This document shows positions 26,850 through 35,827 of a stretch of DNA of 64,000 bases, one piece after another (position 1 is the stretch's first letter; each line of letters starts with the position of its first letter). Position numbers and translations under genes: made by a program. Source of the stretch: Streptomyces atratus (GTDB lineage: Bacteria; Actinomycetota; Actinomycetes; Streptomycetales; Streptomycetaceae). Where the stretch lies: assembly GCF_900119365.1 (NCBI RefSeq), contig NZ_FPJO01000006.1, positions 186,001-250,000 of the forward strand, in the 5' to 3' direction. The notes under the pieces are model-generated. The model did not search any database. It was not told the DNA's origin and saw only the letters and a list, made by a program, of their open reading frames with translations.

Positions 26850-27413
26850 TCAGGCTGGAGTGTCGGCACGTCGTATATGCAGATGGCCGTCTCTGGGGAA
26901 AGGCGGCCGAGCCGGAAGGACCTGGTGAAACCCGTATCTGGCCTTCTCCGCAACCCGGCACGAGGCGAGGTTGTCCACCTGATGCAGCAAGTCGAGACGT
27001 TTCAGACCTACGCCCGCGAAGACGTCGAAGGCCCAGCTGGTGAGGGCTTCGAGGGCACGAGGGGCCACCCCCTGGCCTCGGGCGTGGGCTGCCGTCCAGT
27101 AGCCGACTTCTGCGGATTCGTGGCTGGGACCGGTCCGCTTCATGACCACGTTGCCGGCCAGCCGACCTTCGACTGTGCCGGAGTGACCTTCATGCACGGC
27201 GAAGCTCAGCCGTTCTCCGGTCGCCCAGCCACATCTCTGAAGCTCCAGCCACTCCACAGCATCCTCGATGCTCTCTACAGGAGGCCCCGCCCAACGACGC
27301 AACGTGGGATCGCGATACGCCTCCACCAGCGGCTCGACGTCGCCATCATTCCAAGGGCGTAAGAAGAGCGCAGAGGCAGACGGCGTCGCGTCCACCTGCA
27401 AGGTGACGTTCAT
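26850..27413 (-). CDS. GNAT-family N-acetyltransferase
   Basis: 187 residues from ATG 27413, preceded by GGGGAGGA at 5-base spacing. The RimJ/RimL-like fold is visible: LFLRPWNDGDVEPLVEAYRDPTLRRW at the start, then an acetyl-CoA loop ARGQGVAPRALEALTSWAF and LDLLHQVDNLASCRVAEKARY. Family members acetylate N-termini or small amines; the substrate is unknown. It is an intact gene in a stretch otherwise full of relics. Confidence 0.88.
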   Translation of the reverse strand: MNVTLQVDATPSASALFLRPWNDGDVEPLVEAYRDPTLRRWAGPPVESIEDAVEWLELQRCGWATGERLSFAVHEGHSGTVEGRLAGNVVMKRTGPSHESAEVGYWTAAHARGQGVAPRALEALTSWAFDVFAGVGLKRLDLLHQVDNLASCRVAEKARYGFHQVLPARPPFPRDGHLHIRRADTPA

Positions 27414-27555
27414 CAAGGTCCTCCCCGAACGGTTCCCCTGATCATCTCTCATCCCGTGAGCTGTGATCCGTGCGGTCGCACAATCAACGGAACGCCGACA
27501 AGAGGAACCGATCCGCGGAAGACGTGCCACGGGTCGACACAGGGCGAACGAAGAG

Positions 27556-27655
27556 GTGATCTTCACGGAGCAGTACGCACACCGGGCCGGTGTCGAAGGC
27601 ACGATCTCCCAAGGCGTTCGGGTCTTCGGCCTACGGCGATGCCGCTATCACGGAA
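27556..27655 (+). pseudogene. DDE transposase C-terminal relic
   Basis: The frame reads EQYAHRAGVEGTISQGVRVF followed by GLRRCRYHG. This is the highly conserved end of Streptomyces DDE-domain transposases of the IS1182-like type. Only about 33 codons survive and the sequence then joins a different fragment. Confidence 0.55.
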
Positions 27656-27855
27656 GGACTCGCAGCCGCCCGCGCCTGGGCCAACGTGCACGGCCACCTC
27701 CTGCCGCCTGCCACCCCAATCGGCGAACGCGGATACCCCATTGGCACCTGGGCCAAGAATCTCCGATTCGCCGCACGGACCGCGGATCAGATCGCGCAGC
27801 GGCAGCAGGCCGGCCTTGCCGTCCCTTCCAGTGCGGGCGTGCTGACCGAGGCGCG
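27629..27855 (+). pseudogene. relic of a helicase-associated domain
   Basis: In a frame overlapping the transposase relic, the sequence EGLAAARAWANVHGHLLPP followed by GYPIGTWAKNLRFAARTADQ matches the helicase-associated (HA) repeat found in large actinobacterial DEAD-box helicase-like proteins (pattern A-R-x-(Y/W)-x-x-x-H-G-H-L ... G-x-x-L/I-G-x-W). No helicase core is nearby, so this is a fragment. Confidence 0.45.
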
Positions 27856-27879
27856 GCAGGCGGTGCGACGCCGGGGATC

Positions 27880-28222
27880 CGGCCGTAGGGGGCTTTGTAG
27901 CCGACGGTGCCGGTGAAGGCGGCGGGGATGCGGGTGGAGCCGCCGATGTCGGAGGCGGAGGTGAGCAGTGCGGTGCCGGCCGCGAGGGAGGCGCCCGCGC
28001 CGCCGGACGAGCCGCCGGGGGTGAACTCGGGGTTCCACGGATTGCGCGTAACGCCCCACAGGCGGCTGTGGGTGAAGGTGGCGATGGAGAACTCGGGGGT
28101 GGCGGTGCGGGCGTGGATGATGCCGCCGGCGTCCAGGATGCGGTCGATCACCGGGGCGTTCTCGGTCGCTGTGCTGCCGACATCGACGAGCGAGCCCTCG
28201 GTGAGGGAGCGCCCGGCGAGCC
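27880..28222 (-). pseudogene. amidase-signature fragment
   Basis: The minus frame reads AGRSLTEGS, then ILDAGGIIHARTATPEFS, TPGGSSGGAGASLAAGTA and SDIGGSTRIPAAF. This is the Gly/Ser-rich core of amidase-signature enzymes, including the cis-Ser and nucleophile region. The protein start and the C-terminal half are missing. At 28222 the frame runs in without a break from an M20 peptidase fragment. Confidence 0.65.
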
Positions 28223-28470
28223 AGTGGGCGGCCGCCGCGAGCAGCGCCGTCACACCGGTCCGGATCGTGGGCTCCGGAACGGGGGCGAAGTACGGGGAGT
28301 GGTTGGCGGGGATCGTGTCGGGCAGACCGTCCGTCAGCAGGGTTCCGGGGTCGATGTGCTGGAACAGTGCCGGGTCGGCGCCGCCGAAGTGCCAGAAGAC
28401 CGAGGGGACACCGAGGGCCGTGCCGAAGGCACCGAAGTCCTCGCTGCCGGTGACTTCGATCTCCTGGCGT
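28223..28470 (-). pseudogene. M20-type amidohydrolase C-terminal fragment
   Basis: The minus frame reads EVTGSEDFGAFGTALGVPSV followed by FWHFGGADPALF, IPANHSPYFAP and VTALLAAAAHWL. This is the last part of M20 peptidases/N-acyl amino acid amidohydrolases, including the metal-binding Glu/His region. The N-terminal metal-binding domain is absent. The fragment is joined in frame to the amidase piece. Confidence 0.6.
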
Positions 28471-28537
28471 CGGTCGTCGCGGCCGACCTGCCCGCCCTCG
28501 GCCGCTCGGTCCATGGCCTGATCGGCGGTCTGAAAGG

Positions 28538-29177
28538 TGTACGGTCCACCCGTACGCGGCCCGGCATCACGCTGTACAGCGAGGGCGGCGACTGGCGGAT
28601 GCGGGCCATGGAGCCCTCCGGCCACGCGGAGCTCTCCACCCCGCGCGCCTCACGCCCGACCGTGTACAGCGCCCACATGCATCACCGGCCGCCGCCCGGG
28701 GACCGGGCTCTCCTGGAAGCCCTCGGCCGCGACGGGCGCCTCGGCTACACCGACCTGGGCGCCGCGACAGGCATGAGCGAACACACCGCCCGACGCCGGC
28801 TTCAGCGGATGATCCGGGACAGAGACATCACCTTCCGCTGCGACCTGGCCCACCCCGTCGCCGGGCTCTCGACGGTCGTGCTCTACCGCGCCGCGGTCCC
28901 GCACACCCATCTCGAAGGCACGGGCAACGCGCTGGCCCGGATGGAAGAGGTTCGCCTGGCCGTGTCCATCAGTGGTTCCGACAACCTGCTCGTGATGGTC
29001 CGGCTGCGCGGCCTGCACGCCATCGACCCCTTCGAAGCGCACCTCGCGGAACGCTTCCCGAATCTGACGGTCAACGACCGCACCGTCTTCCTCCACTCCC
29101 GCAAACGCATGGGCCGACTCCTCGACGCCACCGGCCGTGCCATCGGGCACGTCCCCTTCTCCCTGCCACAGGTCTGA
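28538..29177 (+). pseudogene. Lrp/AsnC-family regulator, 5' truncated
   Basis: The frame enters from the M20 relic and reads as the C-terminal half of a two-module Lrp/AsnC regulator. The second HTH is RALLEALGRDGRLGYTDLGA followed by TGMSEHTARRRLQRMI, and the ligand-binding domain ends in the typical FLHSRKRMGRLLDATGR. The first HTH module is missing. Internal ATGs at 28599 and 28677 could still give a protein of 160-190 residues, so activity as a short Lrp is not excluded. It has no clean promoter of its own. Confidence 0.6.
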
Positions 29178-29367
29178 CCCCGGGATCCCGAGCGTGGGCG
29201 CGAGGACGCTGTGTGAGTGATTCCGACAAATCGGTCGGGTCGCAGTGCCCGCGCTGCCGGAGGATCGGTGCGCTGTTTCGCTAGTGTCCTGGGCACCGGG
29301 CCTTCGCGGGCGAGCGAACGCGCAGAAGCCCCAGCTCATCGAATCCAGCAGCAAGGGATGATCGTCC

Positions 29368-29610
29368 ATGGCCGTGTGCGAGGTCTGCCACAATGACTAC
29401 GAGCTGGCGTTCGAGGTGCGTGCCGCAGGCGGGGCGGTCCACGTCTTCGACAGCATCGAGTGCGCCGCCCAGAAGATCGCCCCGACCTGTGTCAACTGCC
29501 AGTGCCGCATCCTCGGCCACGGCATGCAGGCCGACGGGCAGTTCTTCTGCTGCGCGCATTGTGCGCGTGTGGCGGGTCTTTCCCAGTCCCAGCTCGTGGA
29601 TCACGCCTGA
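29368..29610 (+). CDS. small Cys-rich zinc-finger-like (metallothionein-type) protein
   Basis: 80 residues, MAVCEVCHNDYELAFEVR at the start and CVNCQCRILGHGM then FFCCAHCARV near the end. Nine Cys plus two well-placed His suggest binding of one or two metal ions. Similar short proteins are common in Streptomyces and are often labelled prokaryotic metallothionein or hypothetical. AAGGGA lies about 9 bases before the ATG. It is monocistronic between a regulator relic and a non-coding stretch. Confidence 0.75.
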   Translation: MAVCEVCHNDYELAFEVRAAGGAVHVFDSIECAAQKIAPTCVNCQCRILGHGMQADGQFFCCAHCARVAGLSQSQLVDHA

Positions 29611-30008
29611 ACCTCTCGGGTCGCTGGAGCCGACTGCGATGCACCCTTCCTCGGTGGTCGTCCGCTGACCACCGGCTCGTGCATTGACTTCGTGGGCGGC
29701 GCGGTAGTCGCGACAATGATCGCGACAACAATTCCTGGCGACATCGAGCGCCTCCCTTGATGTCGCTGTTCAGGCCGACGCGCGCCGCGGCAGTCCGGGA
29801 GGCAATTCCCGCGCCCCGCGCGCCATCCCTTGCCCCCACGCCGAAACAGTGAACACGGAAGAGGGGGCGAGTGAACGGCCCAGCCTCCCCCGGCCCGCAC
29901 AGCACGCTGACGAGCCGCACGGAGCGGGGCCGCTGGATGTGGACGAAGCAGGCATGGGTCTCTACACATCTCGCGTATCCCTCGTACTCCAAAAGGAGCG
30001 TGATCAGG
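29611..30008. other. intergenic region with a short direct repeat
   Basis: Nearly 400 bases without a supported gene. The 9-mer TCGCGACAA occurs twice, at 29708-29716 and 29720-29728, a 12-base period on one face of the helix that could be a regulator site. The right end carries the ribosome-binding site GGAG (29995-29998) of the SRPBCC gene. Confidence 0.35.
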
Positions 30009-30455
30009 ATGGCCCGGAGCCGCCGTCTGATCCTGAGCTCGCCGTCCGAAGTCTGGGGCCTGCTGTCCGACAGCCACCGCTACGGGGAGTGGGTGACAGG
30101 TACCCAGCAGGTCCTCGCCGCGGACCCGCACTGGCCCGAAGTAGGCGCCCGCCTGAAAGTCCGGGTCGGAGCCGGTCACCTGACCCTCGACGACACCTGC
30201 GTCGTCCGCATCTGTGAACCGCAGCACCGCCTCGAACTGGAAGCGAAGGCAGGTCCATTCGGCGCGGCCCGCATCGCCATGAACTTGATCCCCTGGGGCG
30301 AGCACACCCTCTTCGTTCTCGACTGGCACCCCCTGCGGGGCCCCGGCACCCGGATGCACGGACTCCCGGTGGATTACGTCGTCGGGGTCCGCAACGGATG
30401 GATGCTGACGAAGCTGGCCCGGATCGCGGTGCGCGAGCATGGCGGGAACGCCTGA
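30009..30455 (+). CDS. SRPBCC-family (polyketide cyclase/START-like) protein
   Basis: 148 residues starting MARSRRLILSSPSEVWGLLS. The pattern of an N-terminal strand, the helix VWGLLSDSHRYGEWV, a seven-stranded sheet (LKVRVGAGHLTLDDTCVV, HRLELEAKAGPFG) and a long C-terminal helix fits the SRPBCC/START helix-grip fold, which binds hydrophobic ligands. Function is not predictable from sequence. ATG 30009 has GGAG 10 bases upstream; a GTG at 30000 is too close to that site. Confidence 0.75.
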   Translation: MARSRRLILSSPSEVWGLLSDSHRYGEWVTGTQQVLAADPHWPEVGARLKVRVGAGHLTLDDTCVVRICEPQHRLELEAKAGPFGAARIAMNLIPWGEHTLFVLDWHPLRGPGTRMHGLPVDYVVGVRNGWMLTKLARIAVREHGGNA

Positions 30456-30593
30456 GGCTCTCCGCACTTCCGGCATGGTTGAGGGCCCGTCCGTACGGAC
30501 GGGCGGGCAGGCAGTCCGCCGGCGCCGCCACGGCGTCCCGACACATCACCGCACTCCCAGCATGACTGGATTCTGGGGGCCGCGGCGGGACGG

Positions 30594-30634
30594 CCGGGGA
30601 GGCAGTACGCGCAACGGGCGTACTGCCTCCCCGG
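30594..30634. terminator. 17-bp perfect hairpin
   Basis: CCGGGGAGGCAGTACGC (30594-30610) pairs perfectly with GCGTACTGCCTCCCCGG (30618-30634) over a 7-base loop. It lies 8 bases past the stop of the minus-strand MMPL fragment and about 140 bases past the plus-strand SRPBCC stop, so it may terminate from both sides. Confidence 0.85.
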
Positions 30635-30641
30635 TGGTGTG

Positions 30642-30938
30642 TCAGCGGTGTCCGCTGTGGTCGTGCGCGGGGGCGACGGGCTCGGGCTGTTCCTGGGCGG
30701 GCAGCGGGGGCGCCGCCTGCCGGGCCAGGTTCTCTCCTTCGATGTCGACGTCGGGGAGGATGCGGTCGATCCAGGCGGGCAGGGACCAAGCGCGCTTGCC
30801 GACGAGGGCGAGGGTTGCCGGGACGATCGTCATGCGGACGACGAAGGCGTCGAAGAGGACGGCGATGGCGAGTCCGAAGCCCAGGGCCTTGATCATGGCG
30901 TCGTGGGAGCCGACGAAGCCGGCGAAGACGCTGATCAT
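30642..30938 (-). pseudogene. C-terminal fragment of an MMPL-family transporter
   Basis: The frame reads FMISVFAGFVGSHDAMIKAL, GFGLAIAVLFDAFVVRMTIV and PATLALVGKRAWSLPAWIDR. These are the last two membrane helices and cytoplasmic tail of MMPL (RND-like) lipid or drug exporters. It keeps its stop codon and its terminator (30594-30634), but the other about 600 residues are missing: the frame breaks at about 30940, immediately beside the hairpin at 30945-30981. Confidence 0.7.
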
Positions 30939-30944
30939 GAAACA

Positions 30945-30981
30945 GGCTCCGCCCCGGTCCATGCGCGGACGGGGCGGAGCC
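30945..30981. terminator. GC hairpin at the MMPL truncation point
   Basis: GGCTCCGCCCC (30945-30955) pairs with GGGGCGGAGCC (30971-30981). An inner GTCC/GGAC pair (30957-30960 with 30967-30970) extends the stem around one bulged G and a 6-base loop. It sits at the exact edge of the truncated transporter and may belong to the neighbour that replaced it. Confidence 0.6.
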
Positions 30982-31113
30982 GCCCGGCGTGAGACGGCCC
31001 CCGGCCCGGTCTGGGCCGACGTTGTCTGTGTGTGCCCGACGCGCTGGCCGGCGGGCGCGGCGGCTTCGGCCTCCTCGTGCTGTGCGAGCGCGGCCTTCAC
31101 GTCCGCACCCGGT

Positions 31114-31368
31114 CTATGCGAGGTAGTGCCGGACCAGATCGACCAGGCCGTCGATGAGGGGGCCGGGGTCGACGGATGGGTCGAACGCCACCACGGTGCT
31201 GCGTGGCCCGGCGACGAAGGTGTTGTCACCGCCGAGGTATGCCGCGCCGTCCTGGCTGCAGTGCTCGCGCAGGAAGCGGTGCTCGCCTGGATGCCGCACG
31301 ACAGGCGAACGCCGCCACTCCACGTCCGGCCACCTCACCCCGACAGATTTCGCGTATCGGCTGATCAC
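31114..31368 (-). CDS. hypothetical protein, possibly a fragment
   Basis: An 84-residue frame with good coding bias whose second half (GAAYLGGDNTFVAGPRSTVV, then FDPSVDPGPLIDGLVDLVRH) looks like a genuine protein end. No family is recognised and no ribosome-binding site precedes GTG 31368, so it may be the 3' part of a longer lost gene. Confidence 0.35.
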   Translation of the reverse strand: MISRYAKSVGVRWPDVEWRRSPVVRHPGEHRFLREHCSQDGAAYLGGDNTFVAGPRSTVVAFDPSVDPGPLIDGLVDLVRHYLA

Positions 31369-31546
31369 GCCACGTGCGCAGTCACCCGTTCATGAACCCT
31401 GGTGTCCATTTCCGGGGATCGCCCTCGTCCAACACCTGACCCCTATACGGACCGCTCCCCTTGTGTGGCCCACACACATCCCCTCCCCGGTCCCCCCTTC
31501 CCTAGCGTGTGCGTCGCATCGGCATCGTGGCCAAGGAGGCAGGGAC

Positions 31547-32836
31547 ATGCGGTACAGACGGAATGCTGGAAGCCGGTGGCGGCTGCTGCCCGCCCTGCTC
31601 CTGGCAGTGGTGGCCGGGCTGCCGGCCACCGGCGGAAGCGCGGCGGCCGCCGAACAACCCGCGTATCTCACCCTTGAGGCGAGCTACGGAGCCGGCACCG
31701 TCACCAACGGCTGGGAGCGTGTCGACCGCTATCTCGACACCACCAGCGGCTTCCGCGCCGAGGGCTACCCCTCGGACGGCCGTGGCGACCAGGACGGCAA
31801 GCGAGTCACCTACTTCGGCGGCGTCTCCCGCCCGTCCTCGGACCGCTTCCTCCTCTACTCCGCCCCCGGCTGGAACACCGGGTCCCGCACCACGCCCGTC
31901 CTCCTCGTCCACGGCGCGAACGACACCGCGGACCGTGCCTGGGCCAACCCGGGCGAGTCGGGCGGCTACGGCTGCGGAGCCCTGTCCTGCCCGTCCACCG
32001 GGCTGATGCAGTCCCTGTCCGCGCGCGGCCACCGCGTCTTCGCCGTCGGCTTCGCGCACAAGCAGGGCGACAACCTGATGCAGGCGCAGATCGTCGGCGA
32101 CGCCATCGCCGTCATCAAGGCGAAGCTGGGCGTGAGCAAGGTCGATCTGGTCGGCTGGAGCAAGGGCCAGATGTCGACCCGCGCGTATGTGTCGTCCGTG
32201 AAGCCGAGCTGGGGGCGGGCGTACGCCGGCGACGTACGGAAGCTGATCACGCTCGGTGGTCCGAACGGCGGCTACGACTACCCGTACGCCCACGGCTGGG
32301 CCCACGACTTCTCCATCTGGCCCGAGTGCGGAGGAAAGATCAACGCCCCCTCCCCGCACTCCCACATGACCTGCTACGGCCAGTACACCGCGCACCCCGA
32401 GTTCTCGATGACGCCCTCCGGCGGATACGACAACTATCCCGGCCAGCGCCAGATGCTGGCACGCTGGGACGGCGCGTACGGAGTCGACGGCGCCGCACAG
32501 GACTGGTACACGACCTACTACGGCGGCCAGGGCTTCTACACCGCGGGCAGCGGCATCCAGGCCGCCATCGACGCCGGATCGCTGATCGCACCGCTGCACA
32601 GCGCCGGAGTACCCGCCTCCGTCACCACCTATCTGCTGGCCGGCGGATCCCCCGACGTCGTCGGCATCTTCAACGAGAACCGCGGACCCAGCGACGGCGT
32701 CGTCTTCATCTCCAGTGCGCTCGACACCACCGGCATCCCCACGGTCGGCGGCAAGGCCACCATCACGACCGCCAACCACCTCGAACTGGGCTGGCACAAC
32801 GCGGCCACCTCCCAGGTCGCCACCTGGCTCTCCTGA
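31547..32836 (+). CDS. secreted lipase/esterase (alpha/beta hydrolase)
   Basis: 429 residues. The signal peptide (RWRLLPALLLAVVAGLPATG; cleavage near SAAAA) is followed by an alpha/beta hydrolase with the oxyanion region TPVLLVHGANDTADRAWAN, nucleophile elbow GWSKG (Ser205) and a late His (NHLELGWH). The pattern fits class 2-type extracellular lipases. AGGAGG (31534-31539) lies 7 bases before ATG 31547. A -10-like TAGCGT at 31503-31508 gives a 5' leader of about 35 bases. The next alpha/beta hydrolase starts 10 bases after the stop, so the two form an operon. Confidence 0.88.
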   Translation: MRYRRNAGSRWRLLPALLLAVVAGLPATGGSAAAAEQPAYLTLEASYGAGTVTNGWERVDRYLDTTSGFRAEGYPSDGRGDQDGKRVTYFGGVSRPSSDRFLLYSAPGWNTGSRTTPVLLVHGANDTADRAWANPGESGGYGCGALSCPSTGLMQSLSARGHRVFAVGFAHKQGDNLMQAQIVGDAIAVIKAKLGVSKVDLVGWSKGQMSTRAYVSSVKPSWGRAYAGDVRKLITLGGPNGGYDYPYAHGWAHDFSIWPECGGKINAPSPHSHMTCYGQYTAHPEFSMTPSGGYDNYPGQRQMLARWDGAYGVDGAAQDWYTTYYGGQGFYTAGSGIQAAIDAGSLIAPLHSAGVPASVTTYLLAGGSPDVVGIFNENRGPSDGVVFISSALDTTGIPTVGGKATITTANHLELGWHNAATSQVATWLS

Positions 32837-32846
32837 AGGAACCGAC

Positions 32847-33872
32847 ATGGCCTCACTCCGCACCCGCCGCGTCTCCACGGGCCGGCTGACCGTCCAGATC
32901 CTCGACGTCCGGGACCAGGGCGAACCGGTCGTCTTCGTCCACGGCAACGTCTCCTCCTCCGCCTTCTGGCGCACCGCCCTGCTCACTCTCCCGCAGCGCT
33001 ACCGCCCCATCGCCGTGGACCTGCGCGGCTTCGGCGGCACGGACCCGCTGCCGGTCGACGCGACGCGCGGACTGCTCGACCACACCGACGATCTCGCCGC
33101 GCTGCTCGCCGCCCTCGAAGTCGACCGGGCACATCTGGTGGGCTGGTCCATGGGCGGAGGGGTGGTCATGCAGTACCTGCGGGACCACCCGGCCGCGGTG
33201 CGTTCACTGACCCTGGTCAGCCCCGTCTCACCGTACGGCTTCGGCGGTACGCACGGGCCGGACGGCACCCTCAACTCCCCCGACGGGGCCGGCTCGGGCG
33301 GCGGCACGGCCAACCCCGAGTTCGTCCAACGGCTCGCCGAGGGCGACCGCGGCGAGGACTCGCCGCTCTCGCCCCGCACCGTCCTGGCGACCTGCTACGT
33401 CAAGCCGCCGATGCGCCCCGAGCACGAGGACGAGTACGTCGAGTCCATGCTCACGACACGGACCGGTGACGACCACTACCCGGGCGACAGCGCGCCGTCC
33501 TCCGCCTGGCCGGGAATCGCGCCAGGCACCCGAGGAGTGCTCAACTGCCTTGCGCCGACGTACTTCCGCATCGGCGACCTGCACATGATCGATCCCAAAC
33601 CGCCGGTGTTGTGGGTACGCGGCGAGGACGACGTCATCGTCTCCGACACCTCGATGTTCGACCTGGCACACCTGGGCGCGATCGGCGCGGTGCCGGGCTG
33701 GGACGGGACCCCCGCCCAGCCGATGGTGGCGCAGACCCGTCATGTCCTGGACCAGTACGCGGCGGCCGGCGGCTCGGTGAGAGAGGTCGCCGTGCCCGGA
33801 GCGGGGCATTCGGTACACCTGGAACGCCCCGAGGAGTTCGGCGCAGCACTGTTGGGGATCCTGTCTGCATAA
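32847..33872 (+). CDS. alpha/beta hydrolase
   Basis: 341 residues without a signal peptide, so cytoplasmic. It contains PVVFVHGNVSSSAFWR, the nucleophile GWSMGG (Ser101), the acid region ending RGEDDVIVSD and the catalytic His in GAGHSVHLERP. A lid insertion of about 90 residues rich in Gly/Pro lies between. It is coupled to the secreted lipase gene (gap 10 bases, AAGGA before ATG 32847), which suggests processing of imported lipase products (inference). Confidence 0.88.
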   Translation: MASLRTRRVSTGRLTVQILDVRDQGEPVVFVHGNVSSSAFWRTALLTLPQRYRPIAVDLRGFGGTDPLPVDATRGLLDHTDDLAALLAALEVDRAHLVGWSMGGGVVMQYLRDHPAAVRSLTLVSPVSPYGFGGTHGPDGTLNSPDGAGSGGGTANPEFVQRLAEGDRGEDSPLSPRTVLATCYVKPPMRPEHEDEYVESMLTTRTGDDHYPGDSAPSSAWPGIAPGTRGVLNCLAPTYFRIGDLHMIDPKPPVLWVRGEDDVIVSDTSMFDLAHLGAIGAVPGWDGTPAQPMVAQTRHVLDQYAAAGGSVREVAVPGAGHSVHLERPEEFGAALLGILSA

Positions 33873-34064
33873 CAGTGTGCACCACGCGTCCGGGCGCCCC
33901 GGCATGGGCCCGGATGCTCGCCTCCGCCCGGGCTCACGATCGGCCGGACTGCCCGACGCCGTCAACCACCCGGCCACCGCCCTCCCCCGCCTCCCTCCGG
34001 GCTGTGCCCGGGTGGGAGGCCGGTACGCGGAGGTACCGGTGGCCGTTCCTGCGAGTCGGAGTTC

Positions 34065-34523
34065 TCAGTCGTCGGCGATCTGCAGGGCCAGCGCGAAGTG
34101 TTCACCGTTCGTCCCTGCGATCAGGCTGTCGAACAGCGGGGTGAGCCCGTTCACGGCGCCGCAGCCGATGTCGTGGTTGGTCCACCAGCTGGCCTCCGGT
34201 CCCAGCAGGGATACCACCCTGCCCGCCGCGCGCTCGGCGGCCTCGGCGGGCAGGTGCCGGTGGCTGGGCCAGACCAGGTCGACGGCCGCGACCCGGGCCA
34301 GGAACGAGGCGGCACCATGCGTTTCCACCGGCTCCAGCGCCGCACAGATTTCCGGAACGGACGGCGGGGTGTATCCGGGCAGGAAGCGCCGCCAGGGCTC
34401 GTCCGCCGCGACCGCGGCCAGCAGCCCACGGATACGGGCCGCCAGCTCCGGCAAGTCGGGTTCCGGCTCGGTGAACCGCCCGGCCTCCACGTACACCCGC
34501 ATCGGCGTGGACAGCTCTGCCAT
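34065..34523 (-). CDS. hypothetical protein
   Basis: 152 residues from ATG 34523 (GGAAG about 7 bases upstream); a longer start is possible but is Arg-rich and unlikely. The protein is mostly helical, with motifs YVEAGRFTEPEPDLPELAAR and ASWWTNHDIGCGAVNGLTPL. No signal peptide or known domain is visible. It is convergent with the alpha/beta hydrolase and divergent from the AraC-type regulator. Confidence 0.6.
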   Translation of the reverse strand: MAELSTPMRVYVEAGRFTEPEPDLPELAARIRGLLAAVAADEPWRRFLPGYTPPSVPEICAALEPVETHGAASFLARVAAVDLVWPSHRHLPAEAAERAAGRVVSLLGPEASWWTNHDIGCGAVNGLTPLFDSLIAGTNGEHFALALQIADD

Positions 34524-34768
34524 GCCCGCTTCCAGCTCCGCCGAGCCCCCCAAAGACGCCACAGCAGGATTCTGCCGTACGCCCCGTCCACTCCTCGACC
34601 CGCGCCCCGGCCGACTGGACCGCTCACCGGCCAAGTCGGTTGTCGTCCGCCTTCGAGCCGGCCGGGATCGCGTACCGCGGCGGACTGGCGGGCCGTCGAC
34701 CGGCCGGTGTCATCTGCCCGGTCCACGCGGTGGCGTATCGCAGGCACACCCCACGTAGCCTCTCTCCC

Positions 34769-35725
34769 GTGCCATCCTCACGCCTGAATCGCGTCGCCGT
34801 ACTTGTGCTCGAAGGTGCGAAGCCGCTCGATGTCGGAATTCCCGCGCAGGTTTTCGCGACCCGCGCGAGCATGCCGTACGAGGTACGGGTGTGCGGGCCG
34901 GCACCCGGTCTCGTGACCGGCGGCGACGGCCTGTCGTACGGCGTCGCCCACGGCCTCGACGCGCTTGAGTGGGCCGACACCGTCTTCGTCCCCGGCTACC
35001 GGTTCCCGGACCGCGACGACCCCCCGCAGGCCGTCCTCGACGCACTGATCGCCGCCCATGCCCGGGGCGCTCGGCTCGCCGCCATCTCGACGGGCGCCTT
35101 CGCACTCGCCGCCACGGGCCTGCTCGACGGCAAGCGCGCCACGACGCACTGGCACTACACGCGGGCGCTGATGGCACGGCACCCGCTCGTTCAGGTCGAC
35201 GAGAACGTCCTGTTCGTCGACGAGGGCAGCGTGCTGACGTCGGCCGGCGCCGCCTCGGGCATCGACCTGTGCCTGCACATCCTGCGCGGCGACCTCGGAG
35301 TGGCCGCGTCGAACCACGCGGCCCGGCGCCTCGTCGCGGCCCCCTACCGCAGCGGCGGTCAGGCGCAGTATGTGCCACGCAGCGTGCCCGAACCACTCGG
35401 CGAGCGGTTCGCCGCCACCCGCGAGTGGGCGCTCCACCGGCTCGGCGAGCCCCTCACCCTCGAAGCGCTCGCCCGGCACGCGGCGGTGTCGCCACGCACG
35501 TTCTCGCGGCGTTTCGCCGAGGACACGGGATACACGCCGATGCAGTGGGTCATGCGCGCCCGCGTCGATCTGGCCCGCGAACTGCTCGAACGTTCGGAGC
35601 GGAGCGTCGAGCAGATCGCCACCGATGTCGGTCTCGGCACCGGTGCCAATCTGCGGTTGCACTTCCAGCGGATCCTCGGCACGACACCGAGCGAGTACCG
35701 GCGCACCTTCACCCGGGGTGAGTAG
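34769..35725 (+). CDS. GlxA-family AraC-type transcriptional regulator
   Basis: 318 residues. The N-terminal DJ-1/PfpI-like domain (VAVLVLEGAKPLDVGIPAQV; AAISTGAFALAATGLLDGKR) is fused to a C-terminal double HTH of AraC type (LTLEALARHAAVSPRTFSRR then ERSVEQIATDVGLGTGANLR). GlxA-type proteins sense small molecules and bind DNA. In the DJ-1 elbow the usual Cys is replaced (STGAF). GTG 34769 is probably a leaderless start because a TAGCCT -10 lies 7 bases upstream (34756-34761). The GAPDH gene follows about 100 bases later and could be a target. Confidence 0.9.
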   Translation: MPSSRLNRVAVLVLEGAKPLDVGIPAQVFATRASMPYEVRVCGPAPGLVTGGDGLSYGVAHGLDALEWADTVFVPGYRFPDRDDPPQAVLDALIAAHARGARLAAISTGAFALAATGLLDGKRATTHWHYTRALMARHPLVQVDENVLFVDEGSVLTSAGAASGIDLCLHILRGDLGVAASNHAARRLVAAPYRSGGQAQYVPRSVPEPLGERFAATREWALHRLGEPLTLEALARHAAVSPRTFSRRFAEDTGYTPMQWVMRARVDLARELLERSERSVEQIATDVGLGTGANLRLHFQRILGTTPSEYRRTFTRGE

Positions 35726-35827
35726 CCCGCTGCCACGTGGCGAGATCCTTTTGAACCGTGGCGATCATGCCGCTGTCGCGGGCGGGCGCGGCACGCGAAA
35801 TTGATGGCGAACGAAGGGACACCATTC

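Noticed and set aside
26685-27655. An active insertion sequence
   Set aside because: Only the last 27-33 codons of two different transposases remain, with no terminal inverted repeats or full transposase.
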